Shown: one piece after another, positions 1 to 8,895 of the stretch
Position numbering within the stretch: position 1 is the stretch's first letter
How the letters are laid out: each line of letters starts with the position of its first letter
Assembly (NCBI RefSeq): GCF_001056295.1
Contig: NZ_JVMD01000023.1
Coordinates: forward strand, 62,001-126,000
DNA length: 64,000 nucleotides
Reading direction: 5' to 3'
DNA from: Corynebacterium halotolerans
GTDB taxonomy: Bacteria > Actinomycetota > Actinomycetes > Mycobacteriales > Mycobacteriaceae
Translations under genes and position numbers: made by a program
The notes under the pieces: model-generated
What the model was told of the DNA's origin: nothing
Database searches by the model: none
The model's input: the letters and a program-made list of their open reading frames with translations, nothing else

Positions 1-459
1 CTCCGGCACCGGCTGCGTGCCGCCGCGGTTGGACAGCCACGCCTGCGTGCCCGGCGCTGTGCGATCGCCGGTGCAGGCAGGGGCGGGCGATCCCTCGGCG
101 CGGCCGCCGCAGAAGCCCACGTAGTAGCCGCCGTAGTTCGGGTCGAGGCCGGTCAGCGTGATGGTGACCGTCGCGCCGTCGGCGATGTCCTCGGCCGGCG
201 AGACCTTAGCGGTGACGCCGTTGCCCTCGGCCTCGGCGGTGGAGGGCCGGGCCGCCGTGGTCTCGGCGGCTGGCGCCCCGGAGGCGGCGGAGGTCGCGCC
301 GTCCGCGGCGGTGCTCGTGGCGTCGGCGCCGGCGTCCCCGTTTCCGCCGGAGCAGGCGGCCAGCAGCGCCACGGCGGCGAGGGCCGGGGCCGCGAAGATG
401 GCGCGGCGGACCCGGGCGGAGTGGCGTGCGGACGTGGCGGTGGCGGCGATGTGCTTCAT
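1..459 (-). CDS. Secreted lipoprotein next to the heme-uptake operon (partial)
   Basis: The gene runs off the left edge, so only the first 153 residues are seen. It starts at an ATG with a basic N-terminus (RVRR), a hydrophobic stretch and a lipobox ALLAAC, making Cys36 the likely lipidated residue. A Ser/Ala/Thr-rich linker follows, then a beta-rich segment (ITLTGLDPNYGGYYVGFCGG) with a second cysteine shortly after, which suggests a disulphide-bonded immunoglobulin- or neocarzinostatin-like fold. It is divergent from hmuT and shares the iron-box region with it. In corynebacteria this position often holds HtaA-type surface heme-binding proteins. A heme role is inferred from position; the visible part is too short to assign to HtaA. 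Surface lipoprotein: likely. Heme binding: uncertain. Confidence 0.6.
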   Translation of the reverse strand, partial: MKHIAATATSARHSARVRRAIFAAPALAAVALLAACSGGNGDAGADATSTAADGATSAASGAPAAETTAARPSTAEAEGNGVTAKVSPAEDIADGATVTITLTGLDPNYGGYYVGFCGGRAEGSPAPACTGDRTAPGTQAWLSNRGGTQPVPE

Positions 460-573
460 CGGATGCTCCTCGATGGCGTGCCCGGGGCGCGTCGCGGCGA
501 CCCCGGTGTCGGCGATGGTTTCGGCCGGCATCTCATTGCCGGCTCAGGTGCGGCTCATGCTAACATCAACCGG

Positions 574-606
574 CAAGGCAAGCCTAACTAAGGTGAGGCT
601 GGGCGC
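574..606. promoter_or_regulatory. Two overlapping DtxR-type iron boxes
   Basis: The DtxR consensus is TTAGGTTAGSCTAACCTAA. Bases 574-592 (CAAGGCAAGCCTAACTAAG) match 12 of 19 positions, including the core AGCCTAAC. Bases 588-606 overlap it and keep the left half as AAGGTGAGGCT. The pair lies between the divergent lipoprotein and hmuT, where iron-dependent repression of both directions would act. DtxR control of hmu genes is established in corynebacteria; the exact boxes here are inferred. Confidence 0.65.
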
Positions 607-647
607 ATGGTTGGCGCAGTGTGGTGCAGTGCGTGTGCGGCGGCAGG

Positions 648-676
648 GACCGGGACACATCGACCGGGACACATCG
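648..676. repeat. Short tandem repeat in the hmuT leader
   Basis: GACCGGGACACATCG occurs twice with a 14-base period (648-662 and 662-676), followed by looser ACACAT/GACACTTCG relatives up to about 735. It lies in the roughly 230-base leader between the iron boxes and the hmuT start. No function is evident. Confidence 0.5.
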
Positions 677-832
677 GACGCCACACATGGTCGGCACACG
701 CAGACCGCCACGCACCGACCGCGACACTTCGGCCGCCGCCCACGCGTCGGCCGTCGTCCCCGCGATCGGCACCGCCCGCCCCACCGCCGCCCTTCGCCTG
801 ACCCGCTTTCGCCGACATGGAACAGGAGCCAC

Positions 833-1873
833 ATGCCGACGTCCCTGAGCAGGCGCCACGGCGTCGTCGCCGCCGCCCTGGTGTGCCTGGTGCTCATCGC
901 CGGCCTCTTCGGCTGCGCCGCCCCGGGCCCGGCCGCCGGCGCACCCGCCGATGCGCCCAACGGCCACGTCTCGGCCACGCTGCCGCCGGCCGCGCCGGAA
1001 GTCCTCGTCGACGCCCCCGAGCCGCAGCTGCCGGTCACCGTCACGTGGGACGGCACGTCCGTCGAGGTGACGGCGGCCGACCGTATCCTCACGCTCGATC
1101 GCGCCGGCGCGCTGTCGCGAATGGTGTGGGCGCTGGGCCTCGGCGAGCGCCTGGTCGGCCGCGACTCGGCCACCGACTTCCCCGGCGTCGCCGACCTCCC
1201 GCAGGTCACGCCGGGCGGCCACACCATCAACGCGGAGTCGATCCTGAAGTTGCGCCCCGACGTCATCCTCACCGACGGCTCGATCGGCCCGTCGCGGGTG
1301 CTGGACACCGTCGCCGCCGCCGGCATCGCGGTCGTCCGCATCCCCGACGAGCGGACGCCGGACACCATCGCGACGATGGCGGGGCAGGTGGCCACGACGC
1401 TGGGCCTGAAAAAGCACGGCGACGACGTCGGCGCGGCGATCGTCGCAAAGCTCGACGACGCCACCCGCGACGCCCGCGCCCGCGCCGACGGCCGCCGCAT
1501 GATGGTGCTCTACCTGCGCGGCACCTCCGTCGCGATGATCGCGGGCCCCGACTCCGGCGCCTCGTCGCTGATCGGGCGGCTCGGCGGCACGGATGCCGCG
1601 GCGGACCTGGGCCTGGACTCCTCCTTCACGCCGCTGACGCCGGAAGCGCTGGTCAAGGCGGCGCCGGACACGGTGATCGTCATGAGCGGCGGCCTCGAAT
1701 CGATCGGCGGCCCCGCCGGCCTGAACTCGCTGCCCGGCATGGCGCAGACGCCCGCCGGTGCCAACGGCAGCGTCCTCGACGTCCCCGATTCGCAGCTGCT
1801 GTCCTTCGGCCCCGACACCCCGCGCGTGATCGCGGCGATGGCCGACGCCCTCTACGGGAAGGAGAAGCGATGA
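833..1873 (+). CDS. hmuT: HmuT, heme-binding lipoprotein of the heme ABC importer
   Basis: This is the membrane-anchored heme receptor that hands heme to the HmuUV permease. The ATG at 833 gives a lipoprotein signal with the lipobox ending LFGC (Cys28); the frame is open upstream, but only this start yields an export signal. The body of the 346-residue protein is a TroA-like cluster A-2 binding protein (RILTLDRAGALSRMVWALGL, LKLRPDVILTDGS, LNSLPGM). His130 in GGHTINAES and Tyr227 in VLYLRG match, in motif and in spacing (97 against 99), the His136/Tyr235 axial ligands known for the C. diphtheriae protein. The stop overlaps the hmuU start (ATGA), so the two are translationally coupled. Iron control probably comes through the boxes at 574-606. 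Confidence 0.93.
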   Translation: MPTSLSRRHGVVAAALVCLVLIAGLFGCAAPGPAAGAPADAPNGHVSATLPPAAPEVLVDAPEPQLPVTVTWDGTSVEVTAADRILTLDRAGALSRMVWALGLGERLVGRDSATDFPGVADLPQVTPGGHTINAESILKLRPDVILTDGSIGPSRVLDTVAAAGIAVVRIPDERTPDTIATMAGQVATTLGLKKHGDDVGAAIVAKLDDATRDARARADGRRMMVLYLRGTSVAMIAGPDSGASSLIGRLGGTDAAADLGLDSSFTPLTPEALVKAAPDTVIVMSGGLESIGGPAGLNSLPGMAQTPAGANGSVLDVPDSQLLSFGPDTPRVIAAMADALYGKEKR

Positions 1874-3057
1874 CCGTGGTGCTGCCCGCCCCCGCGACGG
1901 GTTCGGCTCCCGAATCCGCGACCGCCCCCGCGTCCGGCTCCGCGCCGGCCCCCGCCCCCGCTTCACGACGCCCCGCCGTCGACGAGCCCGCCGCTCCCGA
2001 GAACCACGCCCCGGACCACGTCGACGCGGCCGCCCGCGCGCGGCGCCGAAAGGCGGTGATCGTCCATGCCGTCCTGGCGGCGACACTGGTCGCGGCGGTG
2101 CTGGGGTCTGCGACGATCGGCCAATACGGCACCGGCGCGCTCGACTCGCTGCGGTCGATCGTCGGCGCCGGCGGGGACGCCGACGTGGTCATGTGGCAGG
2201 TCCGGTTGCCGCGCATCGCGCTCGCCCTCGTCGTCGGTGCGGGGCTGGCCGTGGCGGGCGTTGCCCTCCAAGCGGTGTTCGGCAATCCGCTGGCCGAACC
2301 GGGCCTGGTGGGCGTGTCCTCCGGCGCGGCTGTCGGCGCCGCCGCGGTGACCGTCGCCGGGGGAGCCGCCCTGCCCGCCGCACTCGGCGCCGCCGCGGCG
2401 GACTGGGCCATCGCCGCCGGGGCCTTCGCGGGCGGCGCGCTCGCCACCACGGTCGTCGCGGCCACCGCCCGCGGAGGGCGCGACGTCGCCCGCATCATCC
2501 TCGTCGGCGTGGCGGTCAACGCGGTGTGCGGCGGCCTGGTCTCCGGGCTGACGTTCATCGCCGAACCCGCCGCCCGCGACCGCATCGTCTTCTGGCAGAT
2601 GGGCAGCTTCGCCGGCGGCGACTGGACCTCCGCCGCCATCGCCGCCGCCGTCACCGCCCCCGCCGCCGGCGTGATGTGGGCGCTCGCCCGGCGCCTGGAC
2701 CTGCTCGGTTTGGGGCAGGCGCAGGCCGGTCACCTGGGCGTGGACGTCGTCAAGCTCCGCCGCACCGTCATCGGCCTGACGGCGCTGGTCGTCGCGGTGG
2801 GCGTGGCGTTTTCCGGCATCATCGTCTTCATCGGGCTGGTCGTGCCGCATGCGCTGCGGCTGATCCTCGGCCCCGGGCATTCGGCGCTGCTGCCGGCGTC
2901 GCTGCTGGGCGGCGCGCTGGTGGCCACGCTCGCCGATCTCGCCGCGCGCACCCTCGTCACCGGCGCGGATCTGCCGCTGGGCATGCTGACCTCCCTCGTC
3001 GGCGGCCCCCTGTTCTTCTGGCTGCTGGTGCGCGGCGGACGGGCGGTGCGGCGATGA
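1870..3057 (+). CDS. hmuU: HmuU, heme ABC transporter permease
   Basis: FecCD-family inner-membrane permease, 395 residues, about nine or ten membrane segments by eye. Family hallmarks visible are VRLPRIALALVVGAGLAVAG, QAVFGNPLAEPGLVGVSSGAA, FWQMGSFAGGDW and IVFIGLVVPHALRL, which includes the loop that docks the ATPase. The start is the ATG overlapping the hmuT stop. Compared with usual HmuU there is a roughly 55-residue N-terminal Ala/Pro/Ser-rich extension before the first membrane helix (about residue 60). That extension contains a copy of the short repeat GCTTCACGACG at 1960-1970. A later start inside the extension cannot be excluded, but no better ribosome site is seen. Confidence 0.92.
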   Translation: MTVVLPAPATGSAPESATAPASGSAPAPAPASRRPAVDEPAAPENHAPDHVDAAARARRRKAVIVHAVLAATLVAAVLGSATIGQYGTGALDSLRSIVGAGGDADVVMWQVRLPRIALALVVGAGLAVAGVALQAVFGNPLAEPGLVGVSSGAAVGAAAVTVAGGAALPAALGAAAADWAIAAGAFAGGALATTVVAATARGGRDVARIILVGVAVNAVCGGLVSGLTFIAEPAARDRIVFWQMGSFAGGDWTSAAIAAAVTAPAAGVMWALARRLDLLGLGQAQAGHLGVDVVKLRRTVIGLTALVVAVGVAFSGIIVFIGLVVPHALRLILGPGHSALLPASLLGGALVATLADLAARTLVTGADLPLGMLTSLVGGPLFFWLLVRGGRAVRR

Positions 3058-3887
3058 GGGCCCCCGACCTCCGCGACATCTTGCCCGCCCCGGCGGTGCC
3101 CCGCCCGACGCGGGACGCGGGGCTGGCGGCGCGGTCCGTCACGGTCCGGCGGTCCGGGCGCATTCTGCTTGACGACGTCACCGTCCACGCCGCCCCCGGC
3201 CGCGTGACCGCGCTGGTCGGGCCGAATGGCGCGGGCAAATCGACGTTGCTCGGGGCGCTGTCCGGTGACGGTGCGATCGACTCCGGGAGCGTCGTGCTCG
3301 ACGGCGAAGATCTCCGCCGCACGCCCATCCGCGACCGCGCCCGCCTCCGCGCCGTGCTGCCGCAATCCCATCCCGCCACGGTGCCGTTCACCGCGGGCGA
3401 GGTCATCGAATTCGGCCGTGCGCCATGGGGTGAACCCGACCCGGAGCTGCGCCGCCGCGTCATCGCCGAATGCGACGTCGCGCATCTGCTCGACCGCCCC
3501 GTCACCGTGCTGTCCGGCGGCGAACTCGCCCGCGTCCACTGCGCCAGGGTGCTCATGCAGGACACCCCCGCGCTGCTTCTCGACGAACCCACCGCCGCCC
3601 TGGACCTGCGCCACGCGGAGGCGATGCTGCGGCTCATCGCCGGGCGCGCCCGCGAGGGAGCCACCGTCGTCGTGGTAATGCACGACCTCGCGGCGGCCGC
3701 CGCCCACGCCGACGACGTCATCGTCCTCGACCACGGGCGCGTCGTCGCCGCCGGGGCACCTGCGGACACGCTGACCGCCGAACTCATCGGCCGGGTGTGG
3801 GGCCTCGACGTCGAAGTGCTCGCCGACTCCGGCGGCAACCCCGTCATCGTCCCCGTGCGGGGGAGGTGCGCCACGGCGGCGTCGTAA
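3054..3887 (+). CDS. hmuV: HmuV, heme ABC transporter ATPase
   Basis: ATP-hydrolysing subunit that powers heme import with HmuT/HmuU, 277 residues. Walker A is GPNGAGKST (residues about 55-63), followed by the Q-loop region VLPQSH, the signature LSGGELARVHCARVLMQ, Walker B ALLLDEPTAALD, and the switch histidine in VVVMHDLAAAAAHAD. The start ATG overlaps the hmuU TGA, so hmuTUV is a tight three-gene operon. The final codons and stop (GCG TCG TAA) sit inside a copy of the 11-base repeat word (3880-3890), as they do in the PrsW-like gene at 16491. Confidence 0.94.
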   Translation: MRAPDLRDILPAPAVPRPTRDAGLAARSVTVRRSGRILLDDVTVHAAPGRVTALVGPNGAGKSTLLGALSGDGAIDSGSVVLDGEDLRRTPIRDRARLRAVLPQSHPATVPFTAGEVIEFGRAPWGEPDPELRRRVIAECDVAHLLDRPVTVLSGGELARVHCARVLMQDTPALLLDEPTAALDLRHAEAMLRLIAGRAREGATVVVVMHDLAAAAAHADDVIVLDHGRVVAAGAPADTLTAELIGRVWGLDVEVLADSGGNPVIVPVRGRCATAAS

Positions 3888-3961
3888 AGCGAAAAGGCGA
3901 AAGCGAGAAAACGAACATCACCAGCGACAACCACCAGCGACAACCACCAAGGAGGGGCGAC

Positions 3962-4627
3962 ATGCTCCGGACGACCACCGACCGACTGACCACCCGACTG
4001 CGGGAGGCCACCGCCGCCGCCCACGACGACGCCGAAAACTCCGGCTTCATGAGCTCCCTGCTCACCGGGGAACTGCACGTCAGCGCCGCCGCGGACCTCG
4101 CCGAACAGCTGTGGTTCATCTACGGGGCGCTGGAAGCCGCCGTCCGCGACATCGACGGCACCCCCGAAGGCACCGCGATCTGCGACGCCCGGCTGGAGCG
4201 CCGCGAAGCGCTCGAAGAGGACCTCGAATTCCTCGTCGGGCCGCGCTGGCGGGCGACGATCGAGGCGCTGCCGGCCACCGTCGCCTACGTCAACCGGCTG
4301 ACCGAGCTCGGCCGCGCCCGCAACGCGCCGGCGCTGGTCGCGCACCACTACGTGCGCTACCTCGGCGACCTGTCCGGCGGGCAGATCATCGCCCGCAGGC
4401 TCCGCGACCACTACGGCATCGACGGCGCCGGCGCGCGGTTCTACGACTTCGCCGACCTGGGCAAGATCAAGCCCTACCGCGACGATTACCGCCGTCGGCT
4501 CGATGGCCTCGACCTGCATGGCGACGTGAGGGACCGGGTCCTCGCGGAAGCCGTCCTGGCCTTCCGCATGAACACCGCGGTCTTCCGCGAACTCGGCGCG
4601 CGCCACCGGCCGACCATCGTGGGGTGA
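3962..4627 (+). CDS. hmuO: HmuO, heme oxygenase
   Basis: Cleaves heme to biliverdin, CO and ferrous iron, releasing the iron brought in by HmuTUV. The 221 residues match the family length. The proximal ligand is His21 in ATAAAHDDAE. The distal helix is GDLSGGQ at residues 135-141, with Asp136 and the flexible glycines that let oxygen bind. Other landmarks are LWFIYGALE and KIKPYRDDYR. The ATG at 3962 has a strong ribosome site (AAGGAGG). It follows hmuV by 74 bases, a stretch holding a direct repeat (ACCAGCGACAACC twice) and no clear iron box, so it probably continues the hmu transcript. In C. diphtheriae hmuO lies apart from hmuTUV; here they adjoin. Confidence 0.95.
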   Translation: MLRTTTDRLTTRLREATAAAHDDAENSGFMSSLLTGELHVSAAADLAEQLWFIYGALEAAVRDIDGTPEGTAICDARLERREALEEDLEFLVGPRWRATIEALPATVAYVNRLTELGRARNAPALVAHHYVRYLGDLSGGQIIARRLRDHYGIDGAGARFYDFADLGKIKPYRDDYRRRLDGLDLHGDVRDRVLAEAVLAFRMNTAVFRELGARHRPTIVG

Positions 4628-4713
4628 GATTGACGTGGGCTGAGATCGGTGTGGGGGTGCGCGCCAGTGCCGGCCCCCGGTGATGGGCTCCAGTGCGTGG
4701 CATCCAATGCGCG

Positions 4714-4748
4714 AACCCCGCGCCGGAATGAACCGGCGCGGGGTTTCC
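4714..4748. terminator. Bidirectional terminator hairpin
   Basis: AACCCCGCGCCGG pairs perfectly with CCGGCGCGGGGTT across a six-base loop and is followed by T residues. It lies between the convergent hmuO and phosphosugar mutase genes, where both transcripts should end. Confidence 0.85.
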
Positions 4749-4767
4749 GCGGTGTTGCCGCCGGGAA

Positions 4768-6609
4768 CTACATCCCCAGGACCTCCGACAATTCGTCGGC
4801 GATGGTGCGCAGCCGGGCCGCGGCCTCGTCGTGGGGCACGGGCGCGGTGGCCGGGCCGGAGCCAGCCGCGGCACCGACCGGCACGATCACCTCGAGGTAG
4901 CACTTCAGCTTCGGCTCGGTGCCGGACGGGCGCGCGATGACGCGGTCGTCGTCCTCGGTGAGCAGCATCAGCCCGTCGGTGGGCGGCAGGCCCTCCCAAC
5001 CGTCGGACAGATCGTGGACGGCGGTGACCTTTGAACCGGCCAGCGTCGCCGGCGGGTTCGCGCGCAGCCGGGCCATGCCCTCGGCGATGAGCGAGGTGTC
5101 CTCCACTCGGAACGTCAGCGGCGCGGTCTTGTGCAGGCCGTGCGCGCGGGCGAGGTCGTCGAGCAGATCGGCGGGGCCGCGGCCGGCGGCCTTGAGCGAC
5201 GCGACCAGATCGGCCACGCGCACCGCGGCGGTGACGCCGTCCTTGTCGCGCACGCGGGTCGGGTCGGTGCAGTAGCCGATGGCCTCTTCGTAGCCGAAGA
5301 CCATGCCGGGCGTGCCGGCGATCCACTTGAACCCGGTCAGCGTCGTCGCGTGGGCCAGGCCGTGGGCGGCGGCGATGCGCGCGTTGAGCCGGGACGACAC
5401 GATCGAGTTCGCCAGGGCGGGCTTCGATCCGTCGGCGGCGTCGGCATCTGCGGCACCAGCGCCGGAGCCGTGCTCCGCCTCCACCTGCGCGGCGATCATC
5501 TCGCCCAGCAGGGCGCCGATCTCGTCGCCGGACAGCTGCCGCCAGCCACCGTCGGCGGCGGCATCGGGGATGGCCACCGAGCAGCGGTCGGCGTCGGGGT
5601 CGGCCGCGATGATCGCGTCGGCCCCGCGCTCGCGGGCGAGGGCGAACGCCAGATCCAGCGCGCCGTCCTCCTCGGGGTTGGGGAACGCGACGGTCGGGAA
5701 ATCCGGGTCCGGCGCAAACTGCTCCTCGACGACCGCGACATTCGCGAATCCGGCCTCGCGCAGCACGCGGGTGATGGTCTCGCCGCCGACGCCGTGCATG
5801 GGCGTGACGACGATGCTGACCGCCTCGCGGGCATCCGCCGGCGAGTTCGCCAGCGACGTGGCGCGGGCGACGTAGTCGTCGACGAGCGAGGAGCCGAGGT
5901 GCTCGACGCGGTCCTCGTCGCGGGGGACCTCGTCGGCGGGCGGGGCGGCGGCGATGTGCCCGGCGATGGCGGAATCGTGCGGCGCGATGATCTGCACGCC
6001 GCGGCGTTCGTCGCCGTCGACCGCGCGTCCGCCCAGGTAGACCTTGTAGCCGTTGTCCCGCGGGGGATTGTGGCTGGCGGTGACCATGACGCCGGCGTCG
6101 GCGTCGAGATGGCGCACGGCGAAGGCGGTCAGGGGAGTGGGCAGCTGCGGCGGCAGGGCGAGGGCCCGGCCCCCGGCGGCGGCGATGACGGCCGCGGCGT
6201 CGCGGTGGAAGTCCGACGAGCCGTGGCGGGCGTCGCAGCCGACGACGACGGTGAAGTCCTCGCCGACGATGTCGCGCAGATGGGCGCACAGACCCGCCGT
6301 CGCGCGGATGACGGTGGCGCGGTTCATGCGGGATTCGCCGGCGCCGACTTCGCCGCGCAGGCCGGCGGTGCCGAAGGTCAGCGGGCCGGAGAAGCGGTCG
6401 GCCAGGTCGGCCGCCGCGGCGCCGGAATCGTCGGCGCCGGATTCGGCGCGCTCGATCAGCGTCGACAGCTCGTCCCGGGTGGCGTCGTCCGGGTCATGCT
6501 CCAGCCACGCGCGGGCGGCGGCGAGGACGGCGGGGTCCGTGGCCGTCTCGGCGGCAGCGGCGGGGGCGGTGTCGGTCTCGGGGGCGTTGTTCGCGTTGGC
6601 GTCCGTCAT
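4768..6609 (-). CDS. pmmB: Phosphohexomutase-family enzyme of the deo operon (PmmB-like)
   Basis: Alpha-D-phosphohexomutase superfamily protein of 613 residues, somewhat longer than the usual 550-580 because of an acidic, Ala-rich N-terminus. The active-site serine lies in TASHNPPRDNGYKVYLGGRAVDGDERRG, the metal loop is DPDADRCSVA, the sugar loop is GYEEAIGYCTD and the phosphate loop is RPSGTEPKLKCYLEV. The ATG at 6609 was chosen because it lies 5 bases after deoC and starts the homologous region. Mycobacteria call the homologue pmmB. Sitting downstream of deoA and deoC, it most likely interconverts (deoxy)ribose 1-phosphate and 5-phosphate, the step linking the two. Substrate is inferred from context; phosphoglucose or phosphomannose activity is also possible. 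Confidence 0.88.
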   Translation of the reverse strand: MTDANANNAPETDTAPAAAAETATDPAVLAAARAWLEHDPDDATRDELSTLIERAESGADDSGAAAADLADRFSGPLTFGTAGLRGEVGAGESRMNRATVIRATAGLCAHLRDIVGEDFTVVVGCDARHGSSDFHRDAAAVIAAAGGRALALPPQLPTPLTAFAVRHLDADAGVMVTASHNPPRDNGYKVYLGGRAVDGDERRGVQIIAPHDSAIAGHIAAAPPADEVPRDEDRVEHLGSSLVDDYVARATSLANSPADAREAVSIVVTPMHGVGGETITRVLREAGFANVAVVEEQFAPDPDFPTVAFPNPEEDGALDLAFALARERGADAIIAADPDADRCSVAIPDAAADGGWRQLSGDEIGALLGEMIAAQVEAEHGSGAGAADADAADGSKPALANSIVSSRLNARIAAAHGLAHATTLTGFKWIAGTPGMVFGYEEAIGYCTDPTRVRDKDGVTAAVRVADLVASLKAAGRGPADLLDDLARAHGLHKTAPLTFRVEDTSLIAEGMARLRANPPATLAGSKVTAVHDLSDGWEGLPPTDGLMLLTEDDDRVIARPSGTEPKLKCYLEVIVPVGAAAGSGPATAPVPHDEAAARLRTIADELSEVLGM

Positions 6610-6614
6610 CGGGC

Positions 6615-7265
6615 CTACTCCAGACCCTCGAGCACGGCCTTGGAGCTGGACAGGCCCAGCCGGGAGGCGCCGGCGGCGATCATCTCCTCGGCGGCCGCGG
6701 CATCGCGGATGCCGCCCGAGGCCTTCACGCCCAGGCGATCGCCGACGGTGTCGCGCATGATCTTCACGGCGTGCGCCGAGGCGCCGCCGGCCGGGTGGAA
6801 ACCGGTGGAGGTCTTCACGAAGTCCGCGCCCGCGGCCTCGGAGGCGCGGCACGCGGCGACGATCGCGTCGTCGTCGAGGACGGCCGACTCGATGATGACC
6901 TTCAGCAGCGCATTCGGGATCGCCTCGCGAACGGCCCGGATGTCCGCCTCGACGGCGTCCCAATCGCCGGTCGCGGCCTTGGACAGGTTGATGACCATGT
7001 CCACCTCGTCCGCGCCGTCCTCCACCGCGCGGGCGGCCTCGGCGGCCTTGATTTCGGGCTTGTGGGCGCCCGACGGGAAACCGACGACCGTCGCCACCGC
7101 GACGCCCTCCGGGGTGGACACGGGCAGCTGGTTCGGGGAGACGCAGACGGAGAAGCAGCCGAGCTCGGCGGCCTCGTCGACGAGGGCCTTGACCTGGTCG
7201 GGGGTGGCCTCGGGCTTGAGCAGGGTGTGGTCGATCATGCGGGCGACGTCGGAGCGGGAAGTCAT
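6615..7265 (-). CDS. deoC: Deoxyribose-phosphate aldolase
   Basis: Class I aldolase that splits 2-deoxyribose 5-phosphate into acetaldehyde and glyceraldehyde 3-phosphate in the cytosol. The 216-residue protein shows the N-terminal [11 protein letters not shown] motif, [11 protein letters not shown], the Schiff-base region [11 protein letters not shown] and FVKTSTGF, and the C-terminal [10 protein letters not shown]. All catalytic segments are intact. It lies between deoA (60 bases upstream) and the mutase gene (5 bases downstream) and completes a deoxyribose catabolic operon. Confidence 0.95.
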   Translation of the reverse strand: MTSRSDVARMIDHTLLKPEATPDQVKALVDEAAELGCFSVCVSPNQLPVSTPEGVAVATVVGFPSGAHKPEIKAAEAARAVEDGADEVDMVINLSKAATGDWDAVEADIRAVREAIPNALLKVIIESAVLDDDAIVAACRASEAAGADFVKTSTGFHPAGGASAHAVKIMRDTVGDRLGVKASGGIRDAAAAEEMIAAGASRLGLSSSKAVLEGLE

Positions 7266-7325
7266 GGAAAAGTCCTTTCGGGTGCGCGCGGCCGGGCCGC
7301 GCGAGTCTGGTGGTGCGTTGGTTTC

Positions 7326-8612
7326 TCAGGAAATCCGGTCGATGATGACCTTCCGCTCGGGCGCGGTCCCGCCGGCCTCGACGGCCACGCCCGGCAGGGC
7401 GGACTCGAGGGCGCGGTCGAAGCGCTCCTCGTCGTCGGTGTGCAGGGTGAACAGCTTCTGGCCCTTGGTCACGGTCTCGCCGAGGTCGACGTGCAGCTCG
7501 ATGCCGGCGCCGGCCTGCACCGGATCCTCCTTGCGGGCGCGGCCGGCGCCCAGGCGCCACGAGCCGACGCCGAGCGCCAGCGCATCCAGGCGGGTGACCA
7601 CGCCATCGTTGTCGGCCACCACGTCGTGCGTGTGGCGGGCCGTCGGCAGCGGCGCCTCCGGGTCGCCGCCCTGGGCGCGGATCATGGCGTTCCAGGTGTC
7701 CATCGCGCGACCGTCGGCAAGCGCCTTTTCCACGTCCGCATCCGGCTGGCCCGCGGCCGTCAGCATCTCCCGGGCCAGCGCCAGCGTCAGCTCGACCAGG
7801 TCATCCGGGCCGCCGCCGGCGAGGACCTCGACGGACTCGCGGACTTCCAGCGCATTGCCGATGCACCGGCCCAGCGGCACCGACATGTCGGTGAGCAGCG
7901 CCACGGTGTCGACGCCTGCGTCCTTGCCCAGGTCGACCATCGTGCGGGCCAGATCGCGGGCCATGCCCTCGTCCTTCATGAACGCGCCCGACCCCACCTT
8001 GACGTCGAGCACCAGCGAGTCGGTGCCCTCGGCGATCTTCTTGCTCATGATCGAGCTGGCGATCAGCGGGATGCAGTCCACCGTCGACGTGATGTCGCGC
8101 AGCGCGTAGAGCTTCTTGTCCGCCGGCGCCAGGCCCGAACCCGCGGCGCAGATGACGCAGCCGGGGTCGCGCAGGATGTTCATCAGTTCGTCGTTGGTCA
8201 GGTCCGCGCGCCAGCCGGGGATGGCCTCCAGCTTGTCCAGGGTGCCGCCGGTGTGGCCCAGGCCGCGGCCGGACAGCTGCGGCACGGCGACGCCGTAGCT
8301 GGCCACCAGCGGCGCCAGCGGCAGCGTGATCTTGTCTCCGACGCCGCCGGTCGAGTGCTTGTCCGCGGTGGGCTTGCCCAGCGACGAGAAGTCCATGGTC
8401 TCGCCGGAGCGGATCATGGCGTTCGTCCAGCGGGCGATCTCCGCGCGCTCCATGCCGTTGATGAAGATCGCCATCGCCAGCGCCGCCATCTGCTCGTCGG
8501 CGACGACGCCGCGGGTGTAGGCGTCGACGACCCAGTCGATCTGGTCGTCCGGCAGCACACCCCCGTCGCGCTTGACCTTGATCACGTCTACCACGTCGAA
8601 CTTTTCCGCCAT
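7326..8612 (-). CDS. deoA: Thymidine (pyrimidine-nucleoside) phosphorylase
   Basis: Phosphorolytically cleaves thymidine or deoxyuridine to the base and deoxyribose 1-phosphate. The 428-residue protein starts MAEKFDVVDVIKVKRDGG and carries the phosphate-binding signature KHSTGGVGDKITLPLAPLVA, the ALRDITSTVDCIPLIASSIMSKKIAEG block and DVKVGSGAFMK. The ATG at 8612 matches the family N-terminus; the open frame continues upstream without homology. It is the first gene of the leftward deoA-deoC-pmmB operon and is read divergently from cdd across a 283-base promoter region with two candidate operator half-sites. Thymidine-specific versus broad pyrimidine activity cannot be told from sequence. Confidence 0.93.
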   Translation of the reverse strand: MAEKFDVVDVIKVKRDGGVLPDDQIDWVVDAYTRGVVADEQMAALAMAIFINGMERAEIARWTNAMIRSGETMDFSSLGKPTADKHSTGGVGDKITLPLAPLVASYGVAVPQLSGRGLGHTGGTLDKLEAIPGWRADLTNDELMNILRDPGCVICAAGSGLAPADKKLYALRDITSTVDCIPLIASSIMSKKIAEGTDSLVLDVKVGSGAFMKDEGMARDLARTMVDLGKDAGVDTVALLTDMSVPLGRCIGNALEVRESVEVLAGGGPDDLVELTLALAREMLTAAGQPDADVEKALADGRAMDTWNAMIRAQGGDPEAPLPTARHTHDVVADNDGVVTRLDALALGVGSWRLGAGRARKEDPVQAGAGIELHVDLGETVTKGQKLFTLHTDDEERFDRALESALPGVAVEAGGTAPERKVIIDRIS

Positions 8613-8744
8613 CGTCTTCGCTCCTCCGAAGCTCGCCCGGGCGTTCGCGGCGTGGTCGGCGGCCGGATCGTGGCGGTCGCGCACCGTTCGCGGGTGCCCG
8701 GAATTTTGGTCTTGTGGACTTGTTCGGGTTCGATTATCGTGAGC

Positions 8745-8786
8745 GTTAGAACAAATGTCAATAGGACGTTTTCCAATGGTTCTAAA
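8745..8786. promoter_or_regulatory. Inverted pair of candidate SorC/DeoR-type operators
   Basis: Bases 8745-8762 on the plus strand and 8769-8786 on the minus strand both fit AGAACMAWTGKMAA (AGAACAAATGTCAA and AGAACCATTGGAAA). The two copies face each other, 24 bases centre to centre, in the divergent deoA/cdd promoter region. The same word lies upstream of the SorC-type regulator (13300-13317). Rejecting chance needs a genome scan; a regulator-operator link is inferred. Confidence 0.55.
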
Positions 8787-8895
8787 GTGGTGCGGGTCAC
8801 GTAAAGTGGTCGGTGCCGGGCCCGGACGGCCGGCACGCACCGAATGGCGAGCGTCCGAACGCCGCAAGGCTTCCCCCGAAAGGATCGAGGCAGTC

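Noticed and set aside
158..832. Upstream extension of hmuT to 158
   Set aside because: It would cross the iron boxes and overlap the divergent lipoprotein. Only the ATG at 833 yields a lipoprotein signal peptide.
5131..8109. Very long plus-strand open frame (about 990 codons) across the deo operon
   Set aside because: It is antisense to pmmB, deoC and deoA, which have clear family motifs. Its translation is Arg/Gly/Ala low-complexity with no domain, a usual artefact at this GC content.
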